38,985 nt of DNA from Bacteroidetes bacterium UBA5697 (GCA_002420145.1 DIHL01000029.1:2501-41485), one strand, 5' to 3'; shown: positions 8,097 through 17,286, numbered from the stretch's first letter. Translations and numbers: made by a program. Notes: generated from the letters alone by a model not told the origin.

Positions 8097-9689
8097 ATGT
8101 TACAAAAAACACGATTTCTTTTATTATCAATTTTAAGTGGACTTTTATTTAGTGCTGGTTGGTTTACTCCTTCTACAGTTTTAATTTTCTTTGCATGGGT
8201 TCCCTTATTTTTTATTGAAGACTTTACTTCAAACTCCGAAACCATTAAAAAGAAAAAGCTAAAGTTGATAGGTGCTGTTTACCTCAGCTTTTTTATTTGG
8301 AATATTTGTGTAACCTGGTGGATTTATTACGCTTCGTTTGGAGGCGCTGCTATGGCTATTATTTGTAATCCAATTTTTATGTGTGTTGCATTTATGGTTT
8401 GGTACAACTTAAAACAACGTATCAATAAGCCTTGGGCAATTTGGTTACTAATTCCAATTTGGTTAGGATACGAATATGGTCATACATTATGGGATTTAAC
8501 TTGGAGTTGGTTAATAATAGGAAATGCATTTGCATTTAATCATAATTGGGTTCAATGGTATGAATTTACAGGAACTTCAGGAGGTAGCTTATGGGTATTA
8601 ATAGTAAATATTTTGATTTACAAACTCATTAAAAATAAATCTTACTCTATTCCATCAATTTTAAAACCAGTAGGTGCATTACTTATTCCTATTGCTTTGT
8701 CTTATATTATTTTATCTATTAGTATCACTCAACGAAATAGTTCTGGAACAAATAAAACATTGGTTGTTCAGCCAAATATTGATCCTTACAATGATAAATT
8801 TAATTCAGCACCTGCTGATCAACTTCGTAATTTGCTATTTCAAATTAAAGGTAAGCTAGATTCTACTGTTGATTTTTTAGTATTACCTGAAACATTTTTA
8901 ACTGAAAGTTTTATTGAAGGAAGAGAAAACGAATCATTCTCACTTCATTTTTTAATGGATAGCATCATTAAAAAATATCCAAATATTACAATCGTCACTG
9001 GAGCAACAACGTATAACATTTTTAGTCCGAATGATACGCCAAGCTCAACTGCTAGAAAAGATGGTAATTCAGGAGATTACTATGATGTTTTTAATACGGG
9101 ATTACAATTAAATAAAGAAGGTATTTCTTATTATCACAAATCTAAATTAGTACCAGGTGTAGAAAGAATGCCATTTCCAACATTGTTTAAACCACTAGAA
9201 AGCTTAGCTATTGATTTAGGTGGTACCATGGGAAGTTTAGGAATTCAAGATGAACGCGCAGTTTTTTTCAGTCACCATAAAACAATTGGTATTGCACCAG
9301 TGATTTGCTACGAAAGCGCTTATTCGGATTATGTGGCTGATTATGTAGAAAATGGCGCCAATTTAATTTTCATCATTACTAATGATGGCTGGTGGGAAAA
9401 TACTCCTGGCCATAAACAACATTTAGCGTACTCAAGATTAAGAGCTATTGAGACTCGAAGAGAAATTGCACGCTGTGCTAATACTGGAATTTCATGTTTT
9501 GTAACTCCTTATGGGGATATTGAACAAGCTACAACTTACTGGGAACCAGCAGTTATAAGTAAAAACATGACTCCAAATGATAAACAAACCTTATTTGTGA
9601 AATTTGGCGACATTATCTCTTATTCTTCTTCAATTTTAGCAATTTTACTATTTATTTGGAGCCAAATATTACGTTTTAAGAAGTCTTAA
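8097..9689 (+). CDS. lnt: Apolipoprotein N-acyltransferase
   Basis: Adds the third acyl chain to the N-terminal cysteine of lipoproteins at the outer face of the inner membrane, the last step of lipoprotein maturation. 530 residues: about six membrane segments (1-215) followed by a nitrilase-type domain (about 220-500) and a final membrane helix. The three catalytic residues are all in place: Glu265 (in VLPETF), Lys350 (in HKSKLVP) and Cys404 (in VICYESAY). VERMPF and the TNDGWW motif are also typical. The start ATG lies 16 bases after the preceding terminator, with no Shine-Dalgarno site. Confidence 0.95.
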   Translation: MLQKTRFLLLSILSGLLFSAGWFTPSTVLIFFAWVPLFFIEDFTSNSETIKKKKLKLIGAVYLSFFIWNICVTWWIYYASFGGAAMAIICNPIFMCVAFMVWYNLKQRINKPWAIWLLIPIWLGYEYGHTLWDLTWSWLIIGNAFAFNHNWVQWYEFTGTSGGSLWVLIVNILIYKLIKNKSYSIPSILKPVGALLIPIALSYIILSISITQRNSSGTNKTLVVQPNIDPYNDKFNSAPADQLRNLLFQIKGKLDSTVDFLVLPETFLTESFIEGRENESFSLHFLMDSIIKKYPNITIVTGATTYNIFSPNDTPSSTARKDGNSGDYYDVFNTGLQLNKEGISYYHKSKLVPGVERMPFPTLFKPLESLAIDLGGTMGSLGIQDERAVFFSHHKTIGIAPVICYESAYSDYVADYVENGANLIFIITNDGWWENTPGHKQHLAYSRLRAIETRREIARCANTGISCFVTPYGDIEQATTYWEPAVISKNMTPNDKQTLFVKFGDIISYSSSILAILLFIWSQILRFKKS

Positions 9690-9696
9690 TTATTCG

Positions 9697-9704
9697 TAAA
9701 TTTG
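9697..9704 (+). promoter_or_regulatory. Promoter -7 element for lpd
   Basis: TAAATTTG matches the Bacteroidota -7 consensus TAnnTTTG, 38 bases before the lpd ATG. No clear TTG is found 17-23 bases upstream, so the -33 element is weak or absent. Confidence 0.5.
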
Positions 9705-9741
9705 GGTCGTTAAAATTTAAAACACAAACAAAACACTATAT

Positions 9742-11148
9742 ATGGAAAAATTTGATGTAACCATTATTGGTTCTGGTCCTGGAGGATATGTTGCAGCTAT
9801 TCGTTGTGCACAATTAGGAATGAAAACTGCCTTAATTGAAAAATACCCAACTTTAGGAGGCACTTGCTTAAACGTAGGTTGTATTCCTTCAAAAGCATTA
9901 TTAGATTCATCTGAGCATTACTATAATGCTGTTAATCACTTTGAAGAGCATGGTATTGAAGTAAAAGCACCAAAAGTAAATTTAAAGCAAATGATTGAGC
10001 GTAAGCGCGGTGTTGTGAAAATGACTTGCGATGGCATCAATTTTTTAATGAAGAAAAATAAAATTACGGTTTATACTGGAGTTGGAAGTTTTGAATCTAA
10101 AACAGTAATTAACATCACTAAAGCGGATGGAACGAAAGAACAAATTGAAACAGGAAAAGCAATTATTGCTACTGGCTCAAAACCATCTTCTTTACCAGGA
10201 ATTGAAGTAGATAAAAAACGCATCATTACTTCTACAGAAGCATTAGAAATGACCGAAATCCCTAAACACTTAATTGTGATTGGTGGTGGCGTTATTGGAT
10301 TAGAATTAGGAAGCGTATACGCTCGTATTGGTGCTAAAGTTTCTGTGGTTGAATTCATGGATCGCTTAATTCCAGGAATGGATGCTGGTTTAGGAAAAGA
10401 ATTACAACGCGTAATGAAGAAAGATTTGAAAGTAGAATTTTTCATGAAACACAAAGTAGAAAGCGTTGTTACTAAAGGTAAAGAAGTAACCGTTACTGCT
10501 GATAATGGCAAAGGAGAAAAAGTTGAATTAAAAGGTGATTATGTGTTAATGGCTGTAGGTCGTAAACCATATACTGAAGGATTAAACTTAGAAAAAGCAG
10601 GTGTTAAATTAGATGCGCGTGGACGTGTTGAAGTTGACAAACATTTAAAAACTAGCGCTGATAATATTTATGCAATTGGTGATGTAGTAGTTGGTGCGAT
10701 GTTAGCTCACAAAGCAGAAGAAGAAGGTGTATTTGTTGCTGAGCAATTAGCTGGACAAAAACCACATATTGATTATAATTTAATTCCTGGTGTTGTTTAT
10801 ACTTGGCCTGAAGTTGCAGCTGTTGGACAAACAGAAGAGCAATTAAAAGAAAAAGGTATCAAATACAAAGTTGGTTCTTTCCCATTCAAAGCAAGTGGAA
10901 GAGCTCGTGCAAGTATGGATACAGACGGATTTGTGAAAGTATTAGCTGATGAAACAACTGATGAAATTTTAGGAGTTCATATGATTGGTCCTCGTACTGC
11001 TGATATGATTGCAGAAGCTGTTGTAGCTATGGAATACAAAGCAAGTGCTGAAGATATTTCTCGTATGAGTCACGCGCATCCAACATTTACTGAAAGCTTA
11101 AAAGAGGCTGCTTTAGATGCTACTGGAAAACGTGCTTTACATATTTAA
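9742..11148 (+). CDS. lpd: Dihydrolipoyl dehydrogenase (E3)
   Basis: FAD-dependent enzyme that reoxidises dihydrolipoamide in the pyruvate and 2-oxoglutarate dehydrogenase complexes and the glycine cleavage system. 468 residues, the usual length. FAD-binding GSGPGGY spans 10-16. The redox disulfide is Cys42/Cys47 in GGTCLNVGCIPSKAL. The NAD-binding GGGVIGLELG lies in the middle, and AIGDV is the second FAD motif. The catalytic His446-Glu451 pair sits in HPTFTES at the C-terminal dimer interface. It is monocistronic here, with a TAAATTTG -7 element before it and a terminator after it. The E1 and E2 partners are not in the window. Confidence 0.97.
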   Translation: MEKFDVTIIGSGPGGYVAAIRCAQLGMKTALIEKYPTLGGTCLNVGCIPSKALLDSSEHYYNAVNHFEEHGIEVKAPKVNLKQMIERKRGVVKMTCDGINFLMKKNKITVYTGVGSFESKTVINITKADGTKEQIETGKAIIATGSKPSSLPGIEVDKKRIITSTEALEMTEIPKHLIVIGGGVIGLELGSVYARIGAKVSVVEFMDRLIPGMDAGLGKELQRVMKKDLKVEFFMKHKVESVVTKGKEVTVTADNGKGEKVELKGDYVLMAVGRKPYTEGLNLEKAGVKLDARGRVEVDKHLKTSADNIYAIGDVVVGAMLAHKAEEEGVFVAEQLAGQKPHIDYNLIPGVVYTWPEVAAVGQTEEQLKEKGIKYKVGSFPFKASGRARASMDTDGFVKVLADETTDEILGVHMIGPRTADMIAEAVVAMEYKASAEDISRMSHAHPTFTESLKEAALDATGKRALHI

Positions 11149-11174
11149 AAGATAAACGATTAATGACACAAGAT

Positions 11175-11207
11175 AAAAGACAGGTTAATTTTTAATCTGT
11201 CTTTTTT
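11175..11207 (+). terminator. Rho-independent terminator of lpd
   Basis: AAAAGACAG (11175-11183) pairs with CTGTCTTTT (11197-11205), followed by further T residues, 27 bases after the lpd stop. Confidence 0.8.
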
Positions 11208-11224
11208 ATTTAAAACAAAAAACA

Positions 11225-11749
11225 ATGACTGAAGAATTAGACCCAAAAGTATATCCAATTGGAAAAGCTCAAAATCTTGAATTTACAAAAGAGGTTTTGT
11301 ATCATTCTATTTTAATGATTGAATCTGCTCCTTTACGATTAAGACAAAGAGTAACAACCTTAAACGAAGAAGAACTAGAATTAAAATACCGTGAGGGAAG
11401 TTGGACTGTTAGACAAATTGTGCATCATCTAGCGGATTCGCATATGAATATGTGGATTAGAGTGAAGCATACATTAACACAAGACAATCCAACAATTCAA
11501 CCTTACAATCAAAATGCTTGGGCAGATTCTGTTGATTACAAAACAGCTTCTTTGCAAGACTCGTTATTTATTTTTGAAGGAGTGCAAAATCGTTTTTCTA
11601 ATTTATTAAAACACATGAGCGAAAGCGATTTTAAGAGGACTTATGTTCATCCTGAATATAACAAGCAATATACATTAGGCGAAGTGGTTCAATTATATGC
11701 TTGGCACGGCATGCATCACACAGCGCAAATTGAAGGCGTCTTTAAATAG
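11225..11749 (+). CDS. DinB-superfamily YfiT-like metal-dependent protein
   Basis: 174 residues, a four-helix-bundle DinB-fold protein similar to B. subtilis YfiT, often annotated as a putative bacillithiol transferase. The three-histidine metal site is visible: His67 (with His68, in IVHHLADSH), and His161 and His165 in the C-terminal HGMHH motif. GSWTVRQIVHHLADSH is the most characteristic stretch. The exact substrate is not known; the transferase name is carried over from the family. It stands alone between two terminators, with the start ATG close behind the lpd terminator. Confidence 0.85.
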   Translation: MTEELDPKVYPIGKAQNLEFTKEVLYHSILMIESAPLRLRQRVTTLNEEELELKYREGSWTVRQIVHHLADSHMNMWIRVKHTLTQDNPTIQPYNQNAWADSVDYKTASLQDSLFIFEGVQNRFSNLLKHMSESDFKRTYVHPEYNKQYTLGEVVQLYAWHGMHHTAQIEGVFK

Positions 11750-11757
11750 ATAGAAAC

Positions 11758-11794
11758 AAAAAATCCTCACCAAATAAATGATGAGGATTTTTTT
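11758..11794 (+). terminator. Rho-independent terminator
   Basis: AAATCCTCA (11761-11769) pairs with TGAGGATTT (11782-11790), flanked by A and T runs. It separates the DinB-like gene from the convergent 65-aa gene and may serve both. Confidence 0.85.
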
Positions 11795-11813
11795 ATGATT
11801 GAGTTCAAAAAAT

Positions 11814-12011
11814 TTATTTCAAAAATGTATCAATCGAATAAATATTAGATACAGGAATATGTTCGATTAAATTTGCTAATTGATTTTCATCTAATGCTAC
11901 TATTTCGGTAGCTGGAATAAATTTAATTCTTCCCTCGTGTTCTCCATTTATGATGGTGCCATATTTTCTAATCCCGTTAGTTAATATGATCATTGCTTGC
12001 GTTGTATTCAT
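11814..12011 (-). CDS. Small protein of unknown function (65 aa)
   Basis: A 65-residue soluble protein with no signal peptide or membrane segment, opening with MNTTQAMIILTNG. The composition is ordinary and the reading frame is tidy, ending just before the convergent terminator at 11758-11794. A long upstream gap (12012-12352) holds a GG-N10-GC sigma54-like promoter on the same strand. That makes a real, regulated gene more likely than a chance frame. The alternation of short beta-like stretches (AMIILTNG, RYGTIING-like, EGRIKFIP) suggests a small beta-rich fold. I do not recognise the family and assign no function. Confidence 0.65.
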   Translation of the reverse strand: MNTTQAMIILTNGIRKYGTIINGEHEGRIKFIPATEIVALDENQLANLIEHIPVSNIYSIDTFLK

Positions 12012-12129
12012 ACGTATAAATTATTTGTTTTTAATTGTCATATGCTATAGCCATTTTTTAATTAATGTGTTTGGATTTAAAAACAAACGTGGCTATTTCA
12101 TAATTTCTGTTTTTATTACTTATTGTTAG

Positions 12130-12145
12130 GCAAACCTAGTGCCAA
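12130..12145 (-). promoter_or_regulatory. Sigma54-like promoter before the 65-aa gene
   Basis: The minus strand reads TTGGCACT-AGGT-TTGC. This gives the required GG-N10-GC spacing of RpoN promoters (GG at 12143-12142, GC at 12131-12130). It lies about 120 bases before the ATG at 12011. An imperfect inverted repeat 20-50 bases upstream (12166-12193) could be an activator site. Confidence 0.55.
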
Positions 12146-12165
12146 AAAGTAATAAAATGATTAAG

Positions 12166-12193
12166 TCAAGGTTATCAAACTGTAAACCCTTGA
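12166..12193. repeat. Inverted repeat upstream of the sigma54-like promoter
   Basis: TCAAGGTT (12166-12173) and AAACCCTTGA (12184-12193) are imperfect inverted arms. They could be an operator or activator-binding site; there is no T-run to make them a terminator. Confidence 0.4.
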
Positions 12194-12294
12194 TTATAAT
12201 GAGTTAAACAAAGTATTAAGGCTTGATTTTAACATTTCGCAACTATTAATCAGCTGATAAAAAAAAATACTAAATAGTTTTAATAAAATTATAA

Positions 12295-12335
12295 AACATA
12301 AAAAAAGTCCGTTTGCTTATAGCAAACGGACTAAA
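12295..12335 (-). terminator. Rho-independent terminator of trxA
   Basis: AGTCCGTTTGCT (12306-12317) pairs over 12 bases without mismatch with AGCAAACGGACT (12321-12332), with a 3-base loop. On the minus strand a run of T follows, 20 bases after the trxA stop. Confidence 0.92.
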
Positions 12336-12352
12336 TTTTTAATTGGGCAAGA

Positions 12353-12670
12353 TTACATATGAGAATCTAACTTACCAGCTAAGATGTTTTTAGCAGCAAC
12401 ACCTACGTGTTTTTCTACTACTTCTCCGTTTTTGAAGAATAATAAAGTAGGAATGTTTCTGATTCCGTATTTCGCTGAAATACCAGAATTATTATCTACG
12501 TTAACTTTTCCTACTACTGCTTTTCCAGCATATTCAGTAGAAAGTTCTTCAACTACTGGTCCAACCATACGGCAAGGTCCACACCATTCTGCCCAAAAAT
12601 CTACTAATACAGGTTTGTCTGATTTTAATACTAACTCTTCAAAGTTTGCATCTGTTATTTCTAATGCCAT
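12353..12670 (-). CDS. trxA: Thioredoxin
   Basis: A small cytoplasmic dithiol reductase of 105 residues. The active site is WCGPC at 29-33 (Cys30, Cys33), the buried Asp is Asp24, and the cis-proline is Pro74 in IPTLL. The length and full set of residues fit a normal TrxA, with no signal peptide. It is followed by a strong terminator. Upstream, about 20 bases before the start, lies a GC-rich palindrome-like stretch (12689-12709) that looks like a degenerate interspersed repeat in the 5' untranslated region. Confidence 0.96.
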   Translation of the reverse strand: MALEITDANFEELVLKSDKPVLVDFWAEWCGPCRMVGPVVEELSTEYAGKAVVGKVNVDNNSGISAKYGIRNIPTLLFFKNGEVVEKHVGVAAKNILAGKLDSHM

Positions 12671-12688
12671 TTTATTTTGTTTTTTAAG

Positions 12689-12709
12689 CCTACCTGTCGG
12701 CAGACGGGG
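12689..12709. repeat. GC-rich palindrome-like repeat before trxA
   Basis: CCTACCTGTCGGCAGACGGG stands out from AT-rich surroundings and contains CTG-TCGG-CAG. It resembles degenerate copies of the CCTGCCGGCAGG-type intergenic palindromes common in Bacteroidota. It is the third hairpin-prone element in this window found shortly before a start codon. Confidence 0.4.
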
Positions 12710-12794
12710 TTTATAAATTTTGAATTACTAAAGTAACTTTGTTACCCAAAATAATCAAACTTTAATCCAAATAGTTTTCCATGCCTTTTTGACA

Positions 12795-15700
12795 TTATTT
12801 TAATAAAGTAACGTGACCTACCATACTATGTTGCTGCTTCAAAACATCAATTACTTGAGCCTTCCATACATACACATCTTGTTTTGTCGTTTCTGAATCA
12901 CCTTTTCCATTAATACTGCCATCCCAGCTATCATTTATGTCATTACTTTCAAAAACCAAAGCTCCCCATCTATCAAATACTTGCATTTTAAAATCGGCAA
13001 TACCAATTCCTTGCGCTTTAAAACCATCATTTAACCCATCGCTATTTGGTGTAAAAGCATTTGGAATATAAAGAGCATAAGCAGGATTAATTCGAATTAA
13101 TTTAACTATAGAATCTCTGCATCCATACTCGTTTTTCACAGTTTGCATAATAGAAACTGTTTTGGCATCATTAGTATTAAAGGTGTGATTAAAATCTCTT
13201 GTGTTTTTTATAGTACCGTCATCAAAAATATACTTTACAGTAGTTGCGCCTGTAGACTGATCTTCTACTTCTATTAAAGGCATTGTAATTTCAACTTCCG
13301 ATGGAGTGACATTAAAATTAGCTACTGGAGTTGGATAAACCGTTACTAAATTTGGAATGGTTAAACTATTTACACAACCACTATCCGACACTACTTTTAA
13401 AGTAACATTATAAATTCCTGTTGAATAACAATGTGTAGGATTTTGACTATAATTTGGCGAAGAAGCATCTCCAAATATCCATTGATTTGTAACTATTGTT
13501 CCATTTCCAATGGTTGAATTATTTACAAAATTCACACACAATATTGGGCAACCAACTTTATTTTGAGCAGTAAATACAGCAGATGGAGTAGCGTTTACAT
13601 ACACCGATTTGATAATCGTATTAACGCATCCGTATTGTGTTTGCACCTCTAATTTCACGCCGTAATTTCCAACCTGTGTATATATGTATTGTGGATTAGG
13701 CTGATTATTATCTATTAAATTATCCCCATTAAAATCCCAAGCATATGAAGTAATCACACCATCCACACTAGTAGAAAGATTATTAAACTGAGTGTTTGCT
13801 GGCAAACAAGTAGAAGGTGCTGAAAATTGTGCTACTGGATTATAATGTACAATCACTGGATTTATGTTTTGATTCACACAATTGTAATTTGAAATAGCTA
13901 CTAAACGACTTTGCTGAGTTCCTGCAATTGGATAAATATAACTAGGGTTTGCTGTTGAATCATCAATAGTACCATTATTCTCAAAATCCCATCTATACTT
14001 GATAATGCTACCAGTTATGATATTACTTTGATTATTAAATTGAGTAGCTTGGTTTAAACAAGTAATAGTAGACATAAAGTTTACATTTGGCTTAGGATGA
14101 ATAGTTGCTGTTTGTACTACCGTATTCACACAATTATAATTACTTGTTGCTGTAAGCGTTACATTATAAGTTCCAAAACCAGTATATAAATGTAATGGGT
14201 TGTTTCCTGTACTCGTTGTATTATCTCCAAATAACCAATTATAATTTACAATTGTGCCAGATGTAATAGTAGATTGATTAGTGAAAGTAATTGCTACTCC
14301 TTGACAAGCGGGAACTGAACTAAATTGAGCTATTGGTTTAGGATAAACTGTTACAGGCAAAGAATAACTTGCTACACAATTTAAATTTGAAATAGCCATC
14401 AATTGAGTATTATAAGTTCCTGGAATATTGAATAAATTACTAGCATTTTGATTCGTGTTATCTGGTGTGCCATCAGAATTAAAATCCCAAACATAATTTG
14501 AAATGCTACCACTAGAAATGCTAGAATTATTTATGTAATTTATGTTATTTCCTTCACATACATTATTAGCAGTAAATAAAACATTTGGCAAAGGATTTAC
14601 GGTTACTTGATGTGTTACACTATTACTGCAATTTGAATTAGTTGTAATATTTAAAGTCACATTGTAAGTTCCTGGGCTTAAATATTGATAATTTGGTTGA
14701 GTTAACGTTGATTGATTTCCATCTCCAAACTGCCAATTAGTGAAGGTTATAAATCCACTAGTTACAGATGATGAATTAGTGAAAGTAGTAGCATTATTTA
14801 AACATACATTGTTTGCAGAAAAAGCAGCAATTGGCAATGGGCTTATGGTAACTGGATATGCCACTGTATCTGTGCAGCCCATATTACTAGTTACAATTAA
14901 TTGAACATTATATGTTCCTGTATTTGCATACGTATTAGAGCCATTTTGCGTAGTTGCTGTATTGCCATCACCGTAATTCCAATTGTTATTTGTAATACTT
15001 CCTGTAGTAATATTACTTGTATTTATAAAACCAATTGTGTGTGTGCAAGCCGACAATTGAGTTGTAATATAATTTGCAACTGGCTTATCAGAAATTGTAA
15101 TGGTTTGAGTTTGACTAGCAGTGCAACCAAAATTACTGGTAATTGTTAATCCTATTGTATATGTTCCAGAACTTACATAAGTATGTGTAGGATTTTGATT
15201 AGTAGATGAATTTCCATCACCAAAAGTCCAATTCCATTGATTAATCACTCCTTGTTGAATATTACTATTCTCAGCAAAAGAAACTGGCGCAAACTGACAA
15301 CCATTGTTGAAATTAAAAACTACTGATGGAACTGGATTAACTGTAATAACATTCATAGTTGTATCGTAACATCCATGAGGAGAACCAACAATTAACGTTA
15401 CACTATACGTTCCTGCATTTGAATATGTATGACTAGGATTTTCTAAAGAAGATATATTGCCATCTCCAAAATTCCAATTATAAGTAGTAATTGTTCCTGA
15501 AGACATACTTGAGGTATTATTAAAATTGATAGTTAAACCGCAATTATTTGTTGAACTTCCAGCATTAAAGTTTGCATTAGGAGTTGGATGATTATATAGA
15601 AAATAATTAAACACAGGGCCAGGGCATCCAGTTACTTGTGTTGTTTGAACAGAATAGTTTCCAGAATTTGTAGCCACCACACATTGCGTTGATTGGCCAG

Positions 15701-16640
15701 CCACTGATGAACCGCTCCAAACATAAGAAGCATAACCTGTTGGCGCACATAGTGTTTTAGTTTGTCCTACACAAATGGTATCAGAAATAGCTTGTTGTAA
15801 TGCAGTACAACTTCCATCTATATATGCATATGCATAATGTCCTCCTAATGAACAGTCGTAAGTTGTGAAACGAATGGTTACATTTTGTCCTATGTAACTA
15901 GTTAAATCAACGCTGACATTAGTCCAAGGTTTATAAACTACGTTTGCACAATTTGGAGAGTTAACAAAGCCTGGTATATTTTGACCAGCTGCTACATTAT
16001 AATAAGTACAAGGTATTTGCGCTCCACTTGAATCCAACATTTCTATTTCAAATTTTGGTTGATCAGCTAGAGTATGTCCAGGGTCTTCAAATACAACAGC
16101 ATATCTATAGGTGAAGTTTGCATTTGATGCGCTTACAGCAAATGTTTGCTCTAATCTATCTGCTACCCCTCCCGTTCCATTATTACCTAATCTTACTGAA
16201 AAATTTCCACCTGCTGCAACCATTGGGAAGGCGCCACATGCATCTTGTGCTGTTCCAGAAGTAACTACTTGTGCACCTCCAGCATTTTGACAGCATCCTG
16301 CTGCATTATATAATGGATTATAGCCTGTAGTTGCATTCCAGCCGCTAAGATTTCCAGATTCGAAATCAATATTAGTACAAGCTTGTTGTGGGATTGGGTT
16401 GATACCTGAAATACGTTGCGTGGGATAAAACGTATGTTTAATGTATTCTCGTTGTTGTGCGTAAATGAATTCAGGTAGTTCATTTACACTTGTGTGATTT
16501 GACCAATAAAAATTGGTCCATTGTTGCTGATTGAAATTAGCTAGGCTATCAATCGGAGAGTTGGAGTTGACTCCTTGTGCAAACACTTGTGCACTCAAAA
16601 GAGCCACCAGCAGTGCTGTGGTTAATAAAAAAGTTTTCAT
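12795..16640 (-). CDS. Multi-PKD surface protein with gliding-motility-type (T9SS type B) C-terminal domain
   Basis: 1281 residues, secreted. A signal peptide (1-21, ending VFAQ) is followed by a MAM-like lectin/adhesion region (about 90-280, starting CTNIDFESGNLSGW). A short Ig-like link precedes nine PKD-type repeats of about 80-85 residues from 351 onward, each with WxFGDG or WDFxxDG, a GTY strand and a closing Cys. A tenth, degenerate PKD unit (FDDGT) follows. The last 94 residues (1188-1281, YIPNAFTPNSDGLNDGF and FDRWG) are the type B sorting domain found in SprB-like adhesins, exported by the T9SS and anchored at the surface. No terminator is seen between its stop and trxA. Probably an adhesin or matrix protein; the ligand is unknown. 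Confidence 0.9.
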   Translation of the reverse strand: MKTFLLTTALLVALLSAQVFAQGVNSNSPIDSLANFNQQQWTNFYWSNHTSVNELPEFIYAQQREYIKHTFYPTQRISGINPIPQQACTNIDFESGNLSGWNATTGYNPLYNAAGCCQNAGGAQVVTSGTAQDACGAFPMVAAGGNFSVRLGNNGTGGVADRLEQTFAVSASNANFTYRYAVVFEDPGHTLADQPKFEIEMLDSSGAQIPCTYYNVAAGQNIPGFVNSPNCANVVYKPWTNVSVDLTSYIGQNVTIRFTTYDCSLGGHYAYAYIDGSCTALQQAISDTICVGQTKTLCAPTGYASYVWSGSSVAGQSTQCVVATNSGNYSVQTTQVTGCPGPVFNYFLYNHPTPNANFNAGSSTNNCGLTINFNNTSSMSSGTITTYNWNFGDGNISSLENPSHTYSNAGTYSVTLIVGSPHGCYDTTMNVITVNPVPSVVFNFNNGCQFAPVSFAENSNIQQGVINQWNWTFGDGNSSTNQNPTHTYVSSGTYTIGLTITSNFGCTASQTQTITISDKPVANYITTQLSACTHTIGFINTSNITTGSITNNNWNYGDGNTATTQNGSNTYANTGTYNVQLIVTSNMGCTDTVAYPVTISPLPIAAFSANNVCLNNATTFTNSSSVTSGFITFTNWQFGDGNQSTLTQPNYQYLSPGTYNVTLNITTNSNCSNSVTHQVTVNPLPNVLFTANNVCEGNNINYINNSSISSGSISNYVWDFNSDGTPDNTNQNASNLFNIPGTYNTQLMAISNLNCVASYSLPVTVYPKPIAQFSSVPACQGVAITFTNQSTITSGTIVNYNWLFGDNTTSTGNNPLHLYTGFGTYNVTLTATSNYNCVNTVVQTATIHPKPNVNFMSTITCLNQATQFNNQSNIITGSIIKYRWDFENNGTIDDSTANPSYIYPIAGTQQSRLVAISNYNCVNQNINPVIVHYNPVAQFSAPSTCLPANTQFNNLSTSVDGVITSYAWDFNGDNLIDNNQPNPQYIYTQVGNYGVKLEVQTQYGCVNTIIKSVYVNATPSAVFTAQNKVGCPILCVNFVNNSTIGNGTIVTNQWIFGDASSPNYSQNPTHCYSTGIYNVTLKVVSDSGCVNSLTIPNLVTVYPTPVANFNVTPSEVEITMPLIEVEDQSTGATTVKYIFDDGTIKNTRDFNHTFNTNDAKTVSIMQTVKNEYGCRDSIVKLIRINPAYALYIPNAFTPNSDGLNDGFKAQGIGIADFKMQVFDRWGALVFESNDINDSWDGSINGKGDSETTKQDVYVWKAQVIDVLKQQHSMVGHVTLLK

Positions 16641-16831
16641 AGTAAGTAGGTTTTGAAGAGTTTGTAATTGATTTCATATGGTTGTTTGTTTTTTTAATAA
16701 ATAATTGCTGTTATTTAAGGGGTTAAAAGCAACTTATGTGATTGTACGAAGGGATTCTATAAAAGTTCTAGTTTTTTGTCGCTTTTTTATTAACTATTAT
16801 TAATTTTTATATCTTAGCTTAAAAATATATT

Positions 16832-17224
16832 ATGGAAGAAAACAATTTTTCAAATCAAGGTTCTCAACAAGGACAAAATGTAAACCAACCTATCAACAAC
16901 CAATTTGGTCAAGTATCTGTTCCTAATTCTGGTGCGGTGTTAGTTTTAGGAATTATCTCTATTGCTTTATGCTGGTGTTATGGTGTTGTTGCATTAACAT
17001 GCGGAATTATCGCATTAGTTTTAGGAAATAAAGCGATGGCACTATACAAAGCAAATCCAAGTAATTATACAATTTCTTCATATAACAACTTAAAGGCTGG
17101 TAGAGTTTGTGCCATTATTGGCTTATGTTTATCTGCATTAATGGTTATTTATGTTATTGTTGTATTTGCATTTATTGGGGCTGCATTTAGCGCTATGCCT
17201 TGGGAAATGATGGGGCAACATTAA
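16832..17224 (+). CDS. Small membrane protein, CCC-motif/DUF4190-like
   Basis: 130 residues: a polar Gln/Asn-rich N-terminal tail (1-30) and two hydrophobic hairpin segments (about 35-70 and 90-122) joined by a polar loop with SSYNNLKAGRVCAIIGLCL. The first segment carries CWCYGVVALTCGIIALVLGN. This is the position of the CCC motif in small Flavobacteriia membrane proteins, but here the middle Cys is Trp. Function is unknown; such proteins often sit next to a DUF2752 gene, as here. A terminator-like hairpin (17242-17274) separates the two. Confidence 0.75.
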   Translation: MEENNFSNQGSQQGQNVNQPINNQFGQVSVPNSGAVLVLGIISIALCWCYGVVALTCGIIALVLGNKAMALYKANPSNYTISSYNNLKAGRVCAIIGLCLSALMVIYVIVVFAFIGAAFSAMPWEMMGQH

Positions 17225-17241
17225 TCGAAAATTTTTAATTT

Positions 17242-17274
17242 AAAATGCCTTTGTTAAAAGCAAAGGCATTTTTT
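17242..17274 (+). terminator. Rho-independent terminator
   Basis: AAAATGCCTTTG (17242-17253) pairs with CAAAGGCATTTT (17261-17272), followed by T residues. The ATG inside it at 17245 belongs to the hairpin and should not be taken as the start of the next gene. Confidence 0.85.
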
Positions 17275-17286
17275 ATTTGTTATACT

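Larger units (their letters stand above)
12012..12352. other. 341-base gap with sigma54-like promoter and trxA terminator
   Basis: No gene is seen. The gap holds, on the minus strand, the sigma54-like promoter at 12130-12145 and an inverted repeat (TCAAGG at 12166-12171, CCTTGA at 12188-12193). The trxA terminator (12295-12335) closes the far end. The rest is AT-rich sequence in which I see nothing further. Confidence 0.7.

Noticed and set aside
10071..10511. 146-codon minus-strand frame within lpd
   Set aside because: Shadow of lpd; its residues show no domain and the sense gene is complete.
12384..12716. 110-codon plus-strand frame opposite trxA
   Set aside because: Antisense shadow of a clear thioredoxin gene; no promoter or protein-like composition.
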